Shown: positions 1-12,164 of the stretch, piece by piece
How positions within the stretch are numbered: position 1 is the first letter of the stretch
How the letters are laid out: each line of letters begins with the position of its first letter
DNA from: Papilionanthe hookeriana x Papilionanthe teres
Taxonomy: Eukaryota > Streptophyta > Magnoliopsida > Asparagales > Orchidaceae
Direction: 5' to 3'
Length of the DNA stretch: 64,000 nt
Assembly (NCBI GenBank): GCA_022702705.1
Contig: CM040423.1
Coordinates: forward strand, 40,197,392-40,261,391
Notes under the pieces: generated by a model
Seen by the model: only the letters and a program-made list of their open reading frames with translations
What the model was told of the DNA's origin: nothing
Databases searched by the model: none
Made by a program: the position numbers and the translations under genes

Positions 1-519
1 TTTTCTATTTTTGTTTGGGTTAACTCCGATTTAATTTAGTACAAGAGCTAACCTTTCCCTAATTCTATCATAAAGTATTTAGCATCTCAATAATCTCTCA
101 TTTGCTGATTTTTCCAAACCGGACACCCCAAAAATTTTCTCTCACACTCTACATCACTCCTACACACCCTTTCACCCCTCCGACCCTAAAATCAGACACT
201 GTTAAGGAGTTTATTGTAGGAGAGATAAAATAGGAATTACTCCCAAGTGCTACAACAGCTCTTCGAACTTGAGGAAATGACCCGGGGGAGGTCATTGTCC
301 AGCGAGGTAGCTAGATCCGATGAGGAGAGAGAAAAGAACATCTGAATCCCATATGTCGGGATGACTAGCGGAGAAGAAGACATGTCACAATGCTTTGTGA
401 TACAGTGACAGAGAAGATCTAGGGATGAAGTGTCTGTTAGATGATACATGGACAAAGTGTCTGCTAGAGGATATAGAGATGAAGTGTATGTTGAGGATAT
501 AGAGATTTAGGATTGAAAG
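1..519. other. No gene recognised; AT-rich left edge
   Basis: Both strands lack a coding stretch that resembles a known family. The segment precedes a gypsy gag remnant and may be its decayed 5' part, but no LTR or primer-binding site can be identified. Confidence 0.4.
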
Positions 520-1830
520 TGGGCATACCGGATTTTGAGAGATGGATGAATCTGGTTGACTTAATATTGTGGATGCAGACTGTCGAGCGGATTTGGAATA
601 CAAGAAGGTGCCATATGAACAGAAAGTGAAAGTTGCTGCTATCAAGCTGAATAAGAGCGATTCATTATACTAAAGAACCTGAAGAGGGAGAGAAATAGAG
701 CACAAAGCAAGATAACTACCTGAGAGAAGATGAAGAGGGAGTTGCAGCTACATTACCTACCCCCACACTACCATTAGGATATTTTCTTGAGACTCCACCA
801 CTTGCAGTAGCGGGATCTATCAGTGAAAGAATACACAACAAATTTTATACAGCTCAAGCTGAAATGTGATTTGAGCTAGAGAAGCACACAATAGTTAGGT
901 ACGCAGCCAGAGAAGCACACAATAGTCAGGTATTAGGGAGGTCTGAAGCTCGTCATTGACAGCATGGTTCAACTATAGGCTTACTGATCTTTGGGTGACA
1001 TTTAGACCTTGGCAATGAAGGTGAAGAGACAGCAAAAGTAGAGCAGGCATTCACCTTCATTCAGGTTGTCCACAGTTGGAGAAATCAGTAGGAGAAAACC
1101 TAAGATAGTTGAGAAGTTTGGTTAGAAAAATGATAAGAACTACCCAGAGTGAGAAGAAGTCTGAGAAGAGCATCACCCTCGCTATCTTCCCAGCTAGGAA
1201 ATATTTCAGATGCCATAGTTTTGGACACATTGTTTCTAGGTGCCAGACGAGCCGAGTTGTGTTTTTCACTGAGCAAAGTACAATGGAGAAAATTAGCGTC
1301 GAAGTGGCAATCGAAGGAAATGGTGAGGGGTATCAACTTCATCGAATGAGGGCGAGACGCTTGTGATTTGACAAGTCATACATACTAAGGCTACGAGAGA
1401 TCAACAATGATTTCGCGACAACATTTTCTATACCCGTTGCATTGTGACGGGAAATGTATGTAGTCTCATCTTCGATGTAGGGAGCAACAAGACATGACAT
1501 CTATATTGATGGTGGACAAGTTGAGTCTCACGACTCAGAGGCATGCTCAACTGTATTCTCTAAAGTAGTTGAAGAAGAATAACAAGGTAAAACATTGACA
1601 TGAAGTGTCTCGTGGTGTTTTTGATTGGGAACCAGTTACAGGATCAGGATTGGTGTCATGTGGTTCCCATGTATGCCTGCAACATCTTGTTGGGGAGACC
1701 GTATTAGTTTGATCGTAGGACTCAACTTGACAGGTATAAGGACACCCAATTATTCACTAAGGAAAAAGAACACATTGCTCTCTTACCTACTGTAGAGTCC
1801 AAGATTATAAATGCTCTTGCCAACGAAGAA
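520..1830 (+). mobile_element. Ty3/gypsy gag-protease remnant
   Basis: Broken reading frames on the plus strand resemble plant gypsy Gag and protease. Around 570-655 a Gag segment reads DCRADLEYKKVPYEQ followed by KVKVAAIKLNK. At 1195-1245 a zinc-knuckle-like segment reads RCHSFGHIVSRC with its first cysteine replaced by tyrosine. From about 1420 a protease-like stretch contains IFDVGS (normally IIDGGS), and about 1650-1720 holds the downstream VPMYACNILLGRPY motif. Many stops and frameshifts interrupt it. No RT or integrase follows, so this is a decayed 5' portion of an element. Family assignment is from motif memory. Confidence 0.72.
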
Positions 1831-4270
1831 ATGATAGAGGATAGTGGAACAGAGATTCCAATTCTAGACACGGGACTGTCACCACAAAAGATCATTTGAA
1901 GACATCATGATCGATAGCTTACTACAATGGCCACGACTGTGTAAGGGAGTTCAACCTATTCTCAAGTCAGATAGGGATGTGCTAACCTGGCGTTAACCTT
2001 GGATGACTTCGCAATGCACACTTGGCACGAAGTCCCAGTTCGGTTCAACAACGTACCCTCATATGATTGGACCAATGTGGATGACTGATTGTAAGAAAGG
2101 AAAACTCCTCGGGTGTTTTGGGAGACAATGCAGTCGACAGAATAATCCAAGTGCTCATAGCCGCAATCAAATATCCTTCAGCTCTACGAGGTTACAACAG
2201 TTCCGTTATTGTCAATTTGAAGACAGAAGCTTTGACGAATGAGGTCAAAGCTCCCCCTAATCCCGGGAGACTGATGCAGATGTACAGTGCCCAATGCGGT
2301 AATTGCTGTGACTGCTTGTGCTCTGGAGTGATTCGGTCCAAACAAAGAAGGGACAGACCAGTTCTTCCAGGCATTGGCTTCTCTCCTATTTGGAGCAGGG
2401 TCCACTTCTCTTTGCCCTAAGTCTATGAGTAATTAATTTCGTGTTTTAGGTCAGTTTTTATTCCGTTTCTGTTTGGACAGCCGTTGATGCCCCTTATTCT
2501 CTTATTTGGATTGTATCCAAGGGAGAGTACTGCTCCGGCTCTATCTTGTTCCGAGGTGGCGACTCTCCTTCAAGGGTCAAGTGGTGCGCTAGCTGTATCT
2601 CGCTCCCAAGGTAATATTTATCCTCTACTTTGCCCCATCCTTCACAACCGCCCATAATTGAAGCCACCCCTCAGGACAGCACCTTCGCAGTCCCTCGCAT
2701 CTCCTGTCGTTGCCGCCATCATCCCCCCTCGTTGCCGCTTCTGCTGCCTTGAACAGTCGTTCCTGACTGTTTTGTTGTTGTTCCAGCCGTTTAGGACCCT
2801 CCTCCCTGCAGTTGTTCCAACAGCCAGGACGGCCCCTCTCCGCAACCATACTACTGTCTCTGCCTTTCGCGGCCTTCCCAGCCACTGTTCCTTACTTTCT
2901 CACATCCTGCCACCTCCAGAACCTGCCACCATACCCTTTTCCCTTGCTGCCATCATCTAGGACAGCCGCTCCATGTTAACATTTGTTGTGTTTTAGCTAT
3001 CCCGAATCCAGGAAACCGTGCTTTGCTGTTTTCTGCTTGCTGCTACCACGTCCATCATCTCGCTACCTTTCAAACTCTCATCAACCACCTCAAACACCCT
3101 GGATCCAATCATAGTAGCGTGTCGTGTGTCGTGTTGTTGTTATTTCCTATTTTCATGTGTGGTATTAATTGTCTATTGGCTTTTTCATTAATAATATTTG
3201 CTTTCTTATTACGGTTTGGATTAACTCTGGTATCAATTTGTACCTATAGAAAGTTGTGATATCCTAGATCTTAAAAGAACCTTAATTAATTAAGGGGGGG
3301 CGATTCTTTGAAAAGCTTCAAGGCAATTTGTCTTTTAAATCCTATGAAGCTCTTTTAGAAACCTAAAAAAGAGCAGAAGAAAAACACCCGCAGGTGTGTC
3401 ACTTTTCAGAGCACTCAACTTAAGGCATATTTATATCTTTGATTGGGGACTGTTTTAGAATATTGAAATCGTGGTAGATGTTTATGAAAACCAATTGGTT
3501 GTGATTGTGCTCACCTCTTTAACAAAATTTGTGTAGAAGTAGACCTCACGAAAAATAAACTGGCTATTGTTTATAATTGTTTATCAACAATAATTTTTTT
3601 GATTATGCTCACACGTGTAGAAGAAACATCATAAAATTCCTATGATTCTTTATAGCTTGCCTGCTCGAGTATGTGTTGTACTGGGCGTCAGCTGATAATA
3701 CTGATTTTACACTGCTACTTCCTTTTATGAATTGTAGAAGATAATGCTTGGGGCGATGTCCCAATCGGTTCAATATTAAATAGTTCAACCTTTTCGCAAT
3801 GAATTGATTGGCAAAATTTTGAGATGCTTCCTTAGTTGATTCAATAGAAACGAGCAACCTTGCTTGCAAATATGGAATTCTTCAGTGACTTGAGAGCCGA
3901 ATCTTAGACAAATGATTTGAAATAGACTAGAGTCTATGATCCAGAGTAGCTATAGAATTTGCAATTATACCTTCCTGTCCATTCTTGATACTTTGTACAG
4001 AAATTAGCAAAGAGAGATTAGCAAAAAGTGCAATCTTTTAGCGTAATTACTAGAGTTCTAGTGACATGATGCCAAAATTACTTGATTTCGGACATGAGAA
4101 AACCAAGTACAAAAATCTACATCCTTGACAAGGATAATAGAGCAAACAAACTCTTCCGTGTTTCTTTGATACAAATGAGCACACATTGCTGTGAATGTTG
4201 TTTGTACTATTACAGACATAAATATAAGCAGCAACCAGTTCTAGAAACGGTAAAAATGTAATAAAAATTT
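1831..4270. other. No gene recognised; includes a C-rich tract
   Basis: There are open stretches of 60-100 codons here but none resembles a known protein. A C-rich tract at about 2650-2960 is compositionally unlike the AT-rich surroundings and could be the leader or LTR of an unrecognised element. A run of G follows at 3294-3300. The part up to about 2450 may continue the gypsy remnant. Confidence 0.4.
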
Positions 4271-4488
4271 GGGGCATTTTTATTAACATCTCTAACACGT
4301 AAACTTTACTTTTTACATATATACCAATCAAATCTTTCATATCACATTAAAGTTATCACTAGTTTAACTTTTAAATGGTGAAATACGTCTTTTTATGCAT
4401 AGGTATAGTGGCATGCATGCAAAAACTGAGGTTTAGGTATTAGATATGTAAATACACAGGAATTGAGTGGTATGCATGTAAATCTTTC
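4271..4488 (+). mobile_element. Palindromic MITE family A, copy A1
   Basis: This shares the family pattern: inverted ends containing TTTACATACATACCAC and TATGTATTTACATATCTAAC, a centre with TTTCATATCACATCAAA and AAGTGAAATACAC, and the mirror-image right end. The left end is degraded. The right end runs directly into the stop codon of the kinase gene on the opposite strand, so the element forms the start of that gene's 3' flank. No target duplication was found for this copy. Confidence 0.8.
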
Positions 4489-5950
4489 ATATGGAAGCAC
4501 TGGGCACTGAACCAGACGAACTAGTTTCTGTATCTACACCTGAAGTTGCTTCATGTGAAGCAAAGTACTGAAACGGGTTCGGAGGCTCCATGATTTCCTC
4601 ATGCCCTTCTAACATCCTCACCACATTGCTCATTGAAGGCCTCGCCTCAGCCTTATACTGAACGCACCAGAGCGCAACTTTACACATTCTTTCGATCTTC
4701 TCCATTTGAATCTTCTCGATTCTGCAACTCAACTTTATTCTGCTCAGCTTCCCTATCTTATACATCTCCCATATCCATCTTGGTAGCCACTCTTGGCTCT
4801 CACTGGCATTTAATTCCAGGTTCCTCCTTTCCCCCAGTATTTCAAACAACAGCATTCCATAGCTATAGACGTCGCATTTGTATGTCACCGGCAATGGCAG
4901 CCACATCTCCGGCGCTGCGTAACCGGGAGTCCCTCTTCCTCCTGTGTTAGTAACATGAGTTGCATCTCTACTGCAGAGCTTCGCGAGTCCAAAATCCGCT
5001 ACTTTCGCCACAAAGTTAGAGTCCAGAAGAACATTCCCAGGCTTTATGTCATAGTGTATTATCCTTTGCTGGCACTCTTCATGAAGATAGCGAATTCCCT
5101 TCGCTGTTCCAACTACGATCTCGTACAGTTTTGACCATTCAAGTCTATTCTTTGTGTCAAACAAATATCTGTCGAGCGAACCGTTTTCCATATACTGGTA
5201 CACAAGCGCTTTTACTTCAGTATCATAGCAGAACCCATATAGCCTGACCAGATTAATGTGATTAGTTTTTACTATTGTGCCTATTTCCGCCATGAATTGC
5301 TCCTCAGCTTTCCTATCTAGGGTTTTGTGCAGGACCTTCACTGCAATATGAATGCCATTTGGAAACTGGCCTTTATACGCCACTCCGAATCCGCCCGAAC
5401 CCAATTTCACAGCGAAGTTACTGGTGAATTCGTTGAGGTCGTGTGGAGTTAATCTTATCGGTTTCTCCTTCTGGATGTCATCGAGAAATCTCTCAATGGT
5501 TACGTGTTTGGGTATCGAACTTGTAGTTATTGAAATATACTCTGTTCTTTCGTCTGCGTTGCTTGTTGATTCGGAGGATTCATCGGATATAACTCTTGAG
5601 GATCGAAAATACATTTTAAGCTTCTGCATTTTTATCTTCTGAATACACTTTATCATTAGATATGCAACAACTATTATCACAATGCCACCAACTATAATTG
5701 ATGCTGCATTTCAAAAATAAAAAATAGTATAAATACTAATGAGATCTGAAGACTGCACTGCCAAGCAGTTTTTTATCTTTCGAGCTGATTATTATGAGAA
5801 GGAGATGCTGAGAAATAGTCTTACTTATAGAAATAAGTGCATTCTTTCCGCTGTTCTTATCCCCGTTTGAGTTTGGAGTGCTGTTGGAAGAATTTGACAT
5901 ATCTGTTATTGCAAAGTGGTTATTCGGTGCTGTAGGCAGTTTAACAAATG
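4487..5950 (-). CDS. Receptor-like serine/threonine kinase, two 3' exons
   Basis: A membrane receptor kinase likely to phosphorylate signalling partners at the plasma membrane. Two exons are supported: 5825-5950 and 4487-5703, joined across a GT-AG intron (5704-5824) that restores one frame. The upstream exon encodes a short Asn/Ser-rich stalk with possible N-glycosylation sites. The join forms a transmembrane helix (SIIVGGIVIIVVAYLMI), then a juxtamembrane region and an apparently complete kinase. Counting from the Met in the large exon: glycine loop GSGGFG at 94-99, lysine in IAVKV at 115, HYDIKPGNVLLD with aspartate 211, DFG at 229-231 and APE at 256-258. HYD rather than HRD is typical of At5g24080-type G-lectin and LRK10L/PR5K-type receptor kinases. 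The upstream exon begins after a possible AG acceptor at 5951-5952. No ectodomain exon is visible further upstream, where a MITE and gypsy debris lie, so the gene may be truncated. The stop codon is at a MITE junction. Confidence 0.85.
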
Positions 5951-6003
5951 CTTGATGAAATTATGAAGATTTTGTATTGATTTTAATAGTAAATTTTTAA
6001 AAA

Positions 6004-6115
6004 GGAAGATTTACAGGCATAGCACTTAAATCTTGTGTATTTACATAACTAACATCTAAACTTCAATTTTTACATACATGTCGGTATGTTTGATGTGATG
6101 TGAAAGATTTATAAA
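6004..6115. mobile_element. Palindromic MITE family A, partial copy A2
   Basis: The left end begins GGAAGATTTACA and continues with the TGTATTTACATA and ACATCTAAACTTC blocks of the family. The right half is missing. It lies about 50 bp beyond the most 5' kinase exon that can be recognised. Confidence 0.65.
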
Positions 6116-6299
6116 AGTGAGTGAATATAGAGTATCCTCATCATATGAACCAGAACGAAAAACAACGAAGAAATTGCAAGAGATAGATGGGGGAACTTAA
6201 ATGAGGTCTCCAGGTCTGCTCTGAGGTTTCCTACACGCTCTCTCTATGTACAACTGTAGATTAGAATGTCATTAAAGAAGACCAGTACCAATTTACTGA

Positions 6300-7190
6300 G
6301 GTAAGGCTAAAAAATCCTATTCATGAGGGATTGAAATGTGGTCGGGGCATTGGTGAGGCCAAACGACATTACCAAGAGCTCGTATTGTCCTTGTGTCCAG
6401 GACACTGTCATGTGCACATCTACTTGATTCATCATAATTTGTTGGCATCCCGACTTTAGCTTGATTTTCGAGAAAATGAATGCCCCATAAAGCTCATCTA
6501 ACAGCTTATCAATCACAGGGATAGGGAAATTATCCAACATAGCCTCCTTGTTCAAAGCCGGGTAATCCAAGAAAAATGTCTATGTTCAAAGTCGACGTCC
6601 CGGACGCATCCGTATGATCCGTTTCGACATCCGAGGTCGTCCGGACGAGTTCACCGATGGTCGGGCAAAAAAATGTGTCAAATTGTGGTGTGCGCGAGTG
6701 CTCGAATCACTACGGGTTCACCTAATGCCGCCTGATCCTATGAGAACTCATTTTCGGGCCCTCTACATGTTAGTCCTAGCCCTCAGTAATCCAAGAGTCG
6801 AGTGCTTGGATCGCTTACGCGATGCGTCTTCACAAAATGGGTCGAAGTGGTTCGAAGTCTACATGGACGGTGGCTCCATTATTAGTCCACTAGGATGGTA
6901 GTAAGGAACTCCTAAAGCTAGATCATATGGTCTAAGAGAAAGAAGTCAAGACGTCACTAAAAATGAGGTCAACAGACCCATTTCTTGTCTTTCATCATCT
7001 GGGCGAACTCCATCGTCTCCCTCAATCTCCGCGGTCTCAGAGGTCGGAGGGCTGCTAGGATGTCAGTTTTCAAGCCCTTTACAAAGTTTCCCTCCAGTTC
7101 TGCTGCAGAAATATCCCTTAGCCGCCCCTACAAGAGCTCGAACTTCTTCCTATATTCTGTGACCACCCCCCTCCAGAGAAATTTTAAGTC
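6300..7190 (-). mobile_element. Ty3/gypsy remnant (RT and gag pieces)
   Basis: At 6307-6570 the minus strand encodes a gypsy reverse transcriptase segment: DYPALNKEA, FPIPVIDKLLDELYGA, then YELLVMSFGLTNAPTTFQ and LMNRIF, equivalent to the palm region before the catalytic aspartates. At about 6980-7185 the minus strand encodes a Gag segment including VTEYRKKFELL and LEGNFVKGLKTDI. Gag and RT lie in the expected order but too close together, so the protease region has been deleted or replaced by the unrecognised sequence at 6580-6960. No LTR is visible. Confidence 0.8.
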
Positions 7191-7740
7191 TTCAATTATT
7201 ATTTTAAGCCATAACAATTCACATATTCTATGCCATAGATCTAAATTTGATTTTTGTGCTAAATCTTGCGACTATATTTTATTTTTTATTCCCTTAAGTT
7301 ACTTGCCAGGTTTTAAGAATGAGCATTATCTTGAGCTTAACCTTACATCAACCCTACTTCTTGCATAATCAATAGTTGTTTAGGTTTTAATTGTCAGGTC
7401 CTCCCCTTCTGAATAAAATTTCTTTAAGTAATTTTAAAATTTGGCAGTTTGCCCTAATATTTTTGTTCTTTAATATTATGCATGAATTGACTAATCATAC
7501 CAACAACACGAGCAATATCAGGTCTCATATGATATAAATAGATATGTTTTCTTACAAGTCTTTCTAGAACATCCCTTAATTTTGGTAAATTTTATCTGAC
7601 GAATGACAGATTGACAATCTTGATCCTAAATTAACTATTTCTTTCAATAGATATGTTATATATTATTGTTGTGATACAAAGATTTCATATTGAGTGCGTG
7701 ACTTTAATGCCAATGAAGTTTTTTGCGTAATTCTTTGGCA
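7191..7740. other. No gene recognised
   Basis: AT-rich sequence between gypsy debris and an RTE LINE tail. I see no coding similarity or structured repeat in it. Confidence 0.4.
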
Positions 7741-8010
7741 TTAAAGTCAAAAATATCCCTTAATTGATTTGGTCACATTAAACGTCAACCATCTGATGAT
7801 CTAGTTAAGAGAGTAGATGTTTTAGCTTCGGCTTATGTTAAAAAAGACAGAAGTACACCTAAAAAGACTTGGGCATATTGTATAAAAAATGATCTTAATC
7901 TATTAAAATTAAATGAAAATATGACACTTAATAGGATGCAATGTAGAAAAATGATTCATGTAGCCGACCCCACTTAGTGGGATAAAGGCTTATTGTTGTT
8001 ATTATTGTAA
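7741..8010 (+). mobile_element. RTE-type LINE, 3' end
   Basis: Translation of about 7770-7995 gives the conserved C-terminus of plant RTE LINE polyproteins: FGHIKRQPSDD, then KKTWAYCIKNDLNLL, then MIHVADPT, a stop, and WDKGLLLL encoded by the TTG-rich tail. RTE elements typically end in short TTG-type repeats, as here. Everything upstream of this last ~85 codons is missing, consistent with 5' truncation during target-primed reverse transcription. Confidence 0.85.
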
Positions 8011-8207
8011 TTCTTCGACATCAAATTATTGATAAATTTTTATAAAAATTTTAATTCCTTCCAAGTCACAACCGATCATGACCAACATAAACTAGTAGTG
8101 CAGAGACTTTCCCTAAAGCCATATGTTTAACAAATAATGTATTGTCTCATTGACGTTGCATGTATCCCATGTTGAACATTACCTTGGGGAATCTTCTAAA
8201 TCACAAC

Positions 8208-9010
8208 AACATCAATTAACAACAAGCCTTTGTCCCACTAAGTGTGGTCGGCTACTTGAATCCTTTTTCTCCATTGTGTTCTATTGTCATATTTTCATTT
8301 AATTATAATAAATTATGATCGTGTTTTATACAACAAGCTCAAGTCTTTTAGGCCTATATCTACCTTTCTTGGCATACATCGAATCTAAAACATCTACTCT
8401 TCTAATTGGATCATCAGATGGTCGACGTCTGATGTGACCATCCCATCTAAAGATGACTCTCTCTAATCTTGTCTGCCACTGGAGCTACACCAACCCTTTT
8501 ATGGATATATTTGTTTCACATTTTGTCTCTTAAGTGTAAAACCACCCATCCGCCTAAGCAATCTCATCTCAGCAACACTCAACTTAGTTTTATGCTTGTT
8601 TTTTTATAAGCCAACATACTACGCCATAAAGCATTGCACGTCTCGCTCTAACCACCATCTTATAAAATTTTCCTTTAAGCATAAGCGGTACTTTTTTATC
8701 ACACTATAGGCCTGATGCATTCCTTCACTTCAACCATCCAACTTGAATTATAATAATAATCACCCCATCTATGTCACCATTTCTTGAACTATATACCCGA
8801 GAAATCCATATTGGTCAATCCTTTTAATGACTTGATCATCCATTCTTACCACCTCTCCATTAGATCTATTACTGCTTAAATGACATTCTATGTATTTAGT
8901 TACCCTAAAGTTAACCTCTATAATTCAAGTTTTTTTTGAATTCTTTCTCTTGATCACCATCTTCACATCAAATGTTTTATCTTTGAATCTTTTTTATTGC
9001 TAATAATAAA
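8208..9010 (-). mobile_element. RTE-type LINE, 3' part, inverted
   Basis: The reverse strand carries the RTE tail (ACAACAAGCCTTTGTCCCAC read on plus) and, further from the tail, decayed RT C-terminal sequence including KLSVAEMRLLRRM and VGVAPVADKIRE. Stops and frameshifts occur throughout. It faces the plus-strand RTE tail at 7741-8010, so the two copies form an imperfect inverted repeat about 0.2 kb apart. Confidence 0.8.
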
Positions 9011-9524
9011 AAGAACTTTAATAGTGTTCATTTTAGCAACAAAAGCGAATATTTCAAAAATAATCCATCACATCTATTTGAGTCTAAGCTTTAGTCACTT
9101 GTCTAATTTATGGTGCTTGAGACCATCCTGCAGAAGTTGGTCTAGTATATAAATTCGGTTTGTATAGGAATGATTATTTTTGGAATAAAGTTGTTTGCTA
9201 GGGATAAAGACAATATCAGAGAAAGAATTCATTTATGAATGATAGTTCATTTATGAATGATGGTTTTCCTTGGGATAGATGGCAACAAGAATATTCGAGA
9301 AAAAAATCCATTACAATGAAACTGCTGAGAGCTTCAAAATTTATTCTACTCCATGGACATAACAATTATAATAAATAATATAATCTTCTCTTCTATTTTC
9401 ATGTCTATGCTATAGAAATTGTTTTATCCCATTCATTTAGTGTAGAGAATAAAATAATGAAAAACATTTTCAAGAATCTTACTTCTTTTTTTTATGAGGG
9501 AAGGTATATATAAATATCTCCAAG
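9011..9524. other. No gene recognised
   Basis: AT-rich sequence. A 13-bp direct repeat (TTCATTTATGAAT) occurs at about 9229-9257. Nothing else stands out. Confidence 0.35.
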
Positions 9525-9880
9525 AGGTAATACAAAATCCGAATAAATAAAAAAAACGAGGAAAAATAATTAGGCTGACGATCCTATAGAAAAGGAAAAT
9601 GTATATTGTGCAGATGAGATGTATATGAATTAGGTGTAGATCGGTGGTATTAGCGTGATATTGGGGATGGTATTGCGGTGATATTGAGGTGCAATATTAT
9701 ACCAATGCCCGAATATCATGGTCCGCACGTATGCCCGGTGCACGCAATATTCGCTCAAAGAAAAGCACGCGAATTATAACCGAGGGTTATAAAGAAATAG
9801 ATCTAACAATATAAAGTCTTAATCTCTGTGTTTTAAGTTCTTTGTTATGATTGAAGTAGTAGAATTTCAACATTTTTCAA
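9525..9880. repeat. Dispersed repeat C, copy 1
   Basis: Shares blocks in the same order with 15935-16125: a GAGGAAAAATAATTAGG-like start, ATCCTATAGAAAAG, then AGAAATAGATCTAACAATAT, CTTAATCTCTGTG and TAGTAGAATTTCAAC. This copy carries about 190 extra bases in the middle. The two copies bracket a copia remnant and the LINE cluster at 11.7-15.9 kb. Confidence 0.6.
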
Positions 9881-10259
9881 GCTGGATGGTAGATATCTAC
9901 CATTCCAAGTTTGTATATGATATTTTAAACTGTTGGCTTGCAGTCCTTATGTCAACCAGTTGATTCTTTGTGGACACATATGAAATACAAATTAATCATT
10001 TATTTAATTTCTTTTTTATAAAGTGTCAATCAACTTCAACAGACTTGATGTTGTATATGACCGTGTGCAATATTGATGATCGATTTATTTCATAGTAGTA
10101 TTTTTATATGCTCTTTTTACTTAATTTTTAAATGTTTTAATATGATTTTGATACATAAAAGTTCACAGATATCTTAAGCAATAGTTCTAAATTTGACTTC
10201 AACATTTGATCTTAAAATCACATGTTTTTGCTTCTCCGAGTTATGATATTTCCTCATTA

Positions 10260-11175
10260 TAATGTAGATTACTATGAAATAGATCTTTTATCCACCGATG
10301 ACTTAGTGTATTCCACATCTGAAATCCATCAATTGACTGACTAAACTACTGCATATGTAATGTTAGGATGTGTGTGAGATAAGTAGATTAGTTTTCCTAC
10401 TAACCTTTTAAATTATCTTGTTTCTACAATAATTAATCATCAAAGTCTAGATTTTGTGTTAGTTCAGTTGAGGTTTCACAAGGCTTGCACTCTGCCATTT
10501 TGATATCTTTCAGTAGGTGCATAACATATTTTTACTGAGACATAAATATCCTTAATTTAGATCGAGGCCTTTCTATTCACATGAAGTATTTTAGTTTTTT
10601 TAATTCTTTGAGTTTGAGCTCTTCGACAAGCTTTTTCTTGTGAGTTTTTATTGTTAATTGTTATTTCTGTTAGAATCATATCATCAATATATAAAATAAG
10701 GATTAAGATTTTACCATCATGAAAGTATGTTATGAAAGAGTATGATCTCTTTAATTATATTTATATTATGCTCTTTTCATAACTTTTGTAAATCTGTCAA
10801 ACCAAGGTTTTGGAGACATATTGCATTTTTCAATCCGCGTACCTAATTCTCTTTGAAGAAGCTATTGAATTCTAGTGGTGGATCTATATAGACCTCTTCT
10901 TCTACTTCTCATGTAAGAAAATATTTTTTATATATTATCATGTATGCTACTCGTGATTTGTTGCTTGCGATATGAGGAAGTGAAAATATTTCTTTTTTGC
11001 AACCTGAGCAAATTTTACATGATTGTCAATCCTATATGATTGAATATATCCTTTTGCTAGTAATCTTTCCTTATACCTTTCTAAACTTCCATATGTTTTG
11101 TATATGATATTGAAAATTCATTTGTATCCTACTATCTTTTTTCTTTTTGGTAATTCGATGATAATTCGATGATCT
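10260..11175 (-). mobile_element. Ty1/copia pol remnant
   Basis: The minus strand encodes decayed copia reverse transcriptase in order: VGYKWIFNIIYKTYGSLERY (about 11050-11130), LLAKGYIQSYRID, then further along DGKILILILYIDDMI (about 10680-10725), which holds the YIDD form of the catalytic YxDD box, then LKYFM and SQ-KYVMHLLKDIKM segments (about 10510-10610). Multiple stops and frameshifts are present. No LTR could be paired with it. Confidence 0.75.
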
Positions 11176-11734
11176 CTCATATATGAATTTTTTTAAATAG
11201 AGTTTCCAGGATAGAAATATGATTTGTGTTTTTAATTGGTTAAAAAGACTTTATGAGATGGAGCAAATTTATAAAATGAGGTGTACAATGACATAAGATA
11301 CACAAGAGTGATAATGGGCTAAATAGGGTTACCGGATAAGGATTACGAGCCTTGGATTTGCTAAAGATCTTGGCCGTGCTTGTTCCTTCTTGTATAGACC
11401 TGAAGATGCGCATGTGGTACAAGGGTTGTATTTATAGGATTTTGGATTACATAGATGTCATGAAAAATATCTTCATGTTGGGAATTCTTCTCTTGAAGAA
11501 GAGTTTGAGTGAATATGTTTTGATTATAATTAAAAGTGACATCCATTGAAATGAGGAACCTTTTTTGTGGGAAGATTGATAGGACTTACATCCCTTCTAT
11601 GTGGTAGATTATCTCGTGAATATGCACTTGAGAGGTCTTGAATTAAATTTTTTTTTGTGTTGTTTATGAATATGAACATAAACATAGCATCGAAAAATTT
11701 TAGCTATCAAATGAAATATATTAGACCGAGGATC
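11176..11734. other. No gene recognised
   Basis: AT-rich sequence upstream of an ORF1-LINE fragment. ORFs of 60-80 codons here show no recognisable domain. Confidence 0.35.
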
Positions 11735-12150
11735 GGATGAGCCAATCTTCTGATGAAGAATGACAGGTTCACACTTCTCGGCGGAAGAAGAGCAGCTGAG
11801 GCACACTCCAAACTGAAAACTTAATGGATACGACACTTTAGCTACTCCCGACAATGACACGACACTTCAAAGTTTTGTTATCTGGCTCCGCTCCTAAAAC
11901 TAGCGGAAGAGGCAGGACAAAACTGCCTCGTCCCTAGCTGTTTGTTTTCTGCATGTTTTAAAATTTTTTGTGTTTTATATGTATTCTATTCTGTTTGGGG
12001 TATTACTGTACGTTTGTATCGTATGGGTAGGGTGCCTCTATTGGGCCCAATCATACACCATTTATGTATATTTTCTATTTCAATAAAATTAGCCCTTTAG
12101 GCTTTTCTCAAAAAAAAAAAAATAATAATAATAATAATAATAATAAAAGT
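11735..12150 (+). mobile_element. ORF1-only LINE, 3' fragment
   Basis: This is the last ~230 bp of ORF1 plus the 3' untranslated region of the family seen intact at 45.3, 51.2 and 57.3 kb. The conserved C-terminal box (SSDEE, then Q-V-x-T-S-R-R-K-K, then LMD-TL and GSAPKTSGRGR) is readable with stops. The 3' region carries GTATCGTATGGGTAGGG, ATTTCAATAAAATTAGCCC and an A-rich tail that passes into (TAA)n at 12119-12147. The 5' part of the element is absent. Confidence 0.75.
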
Positions 12151-12164
12151 ATATGTATGTATTA

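Noticed and set aside
2625..2960. Overlapping ORFs in the C-rich tract on both strands
   Set aside because: Compositional bias (few stops in GC-rich DNA) explains them; no domain is recognisable.
6614..6901. 95-codon plus-strand ORF
   Set aside because: It lies between gypsy gag and RT pieces on the opposite strand and matches nothing I recognise.
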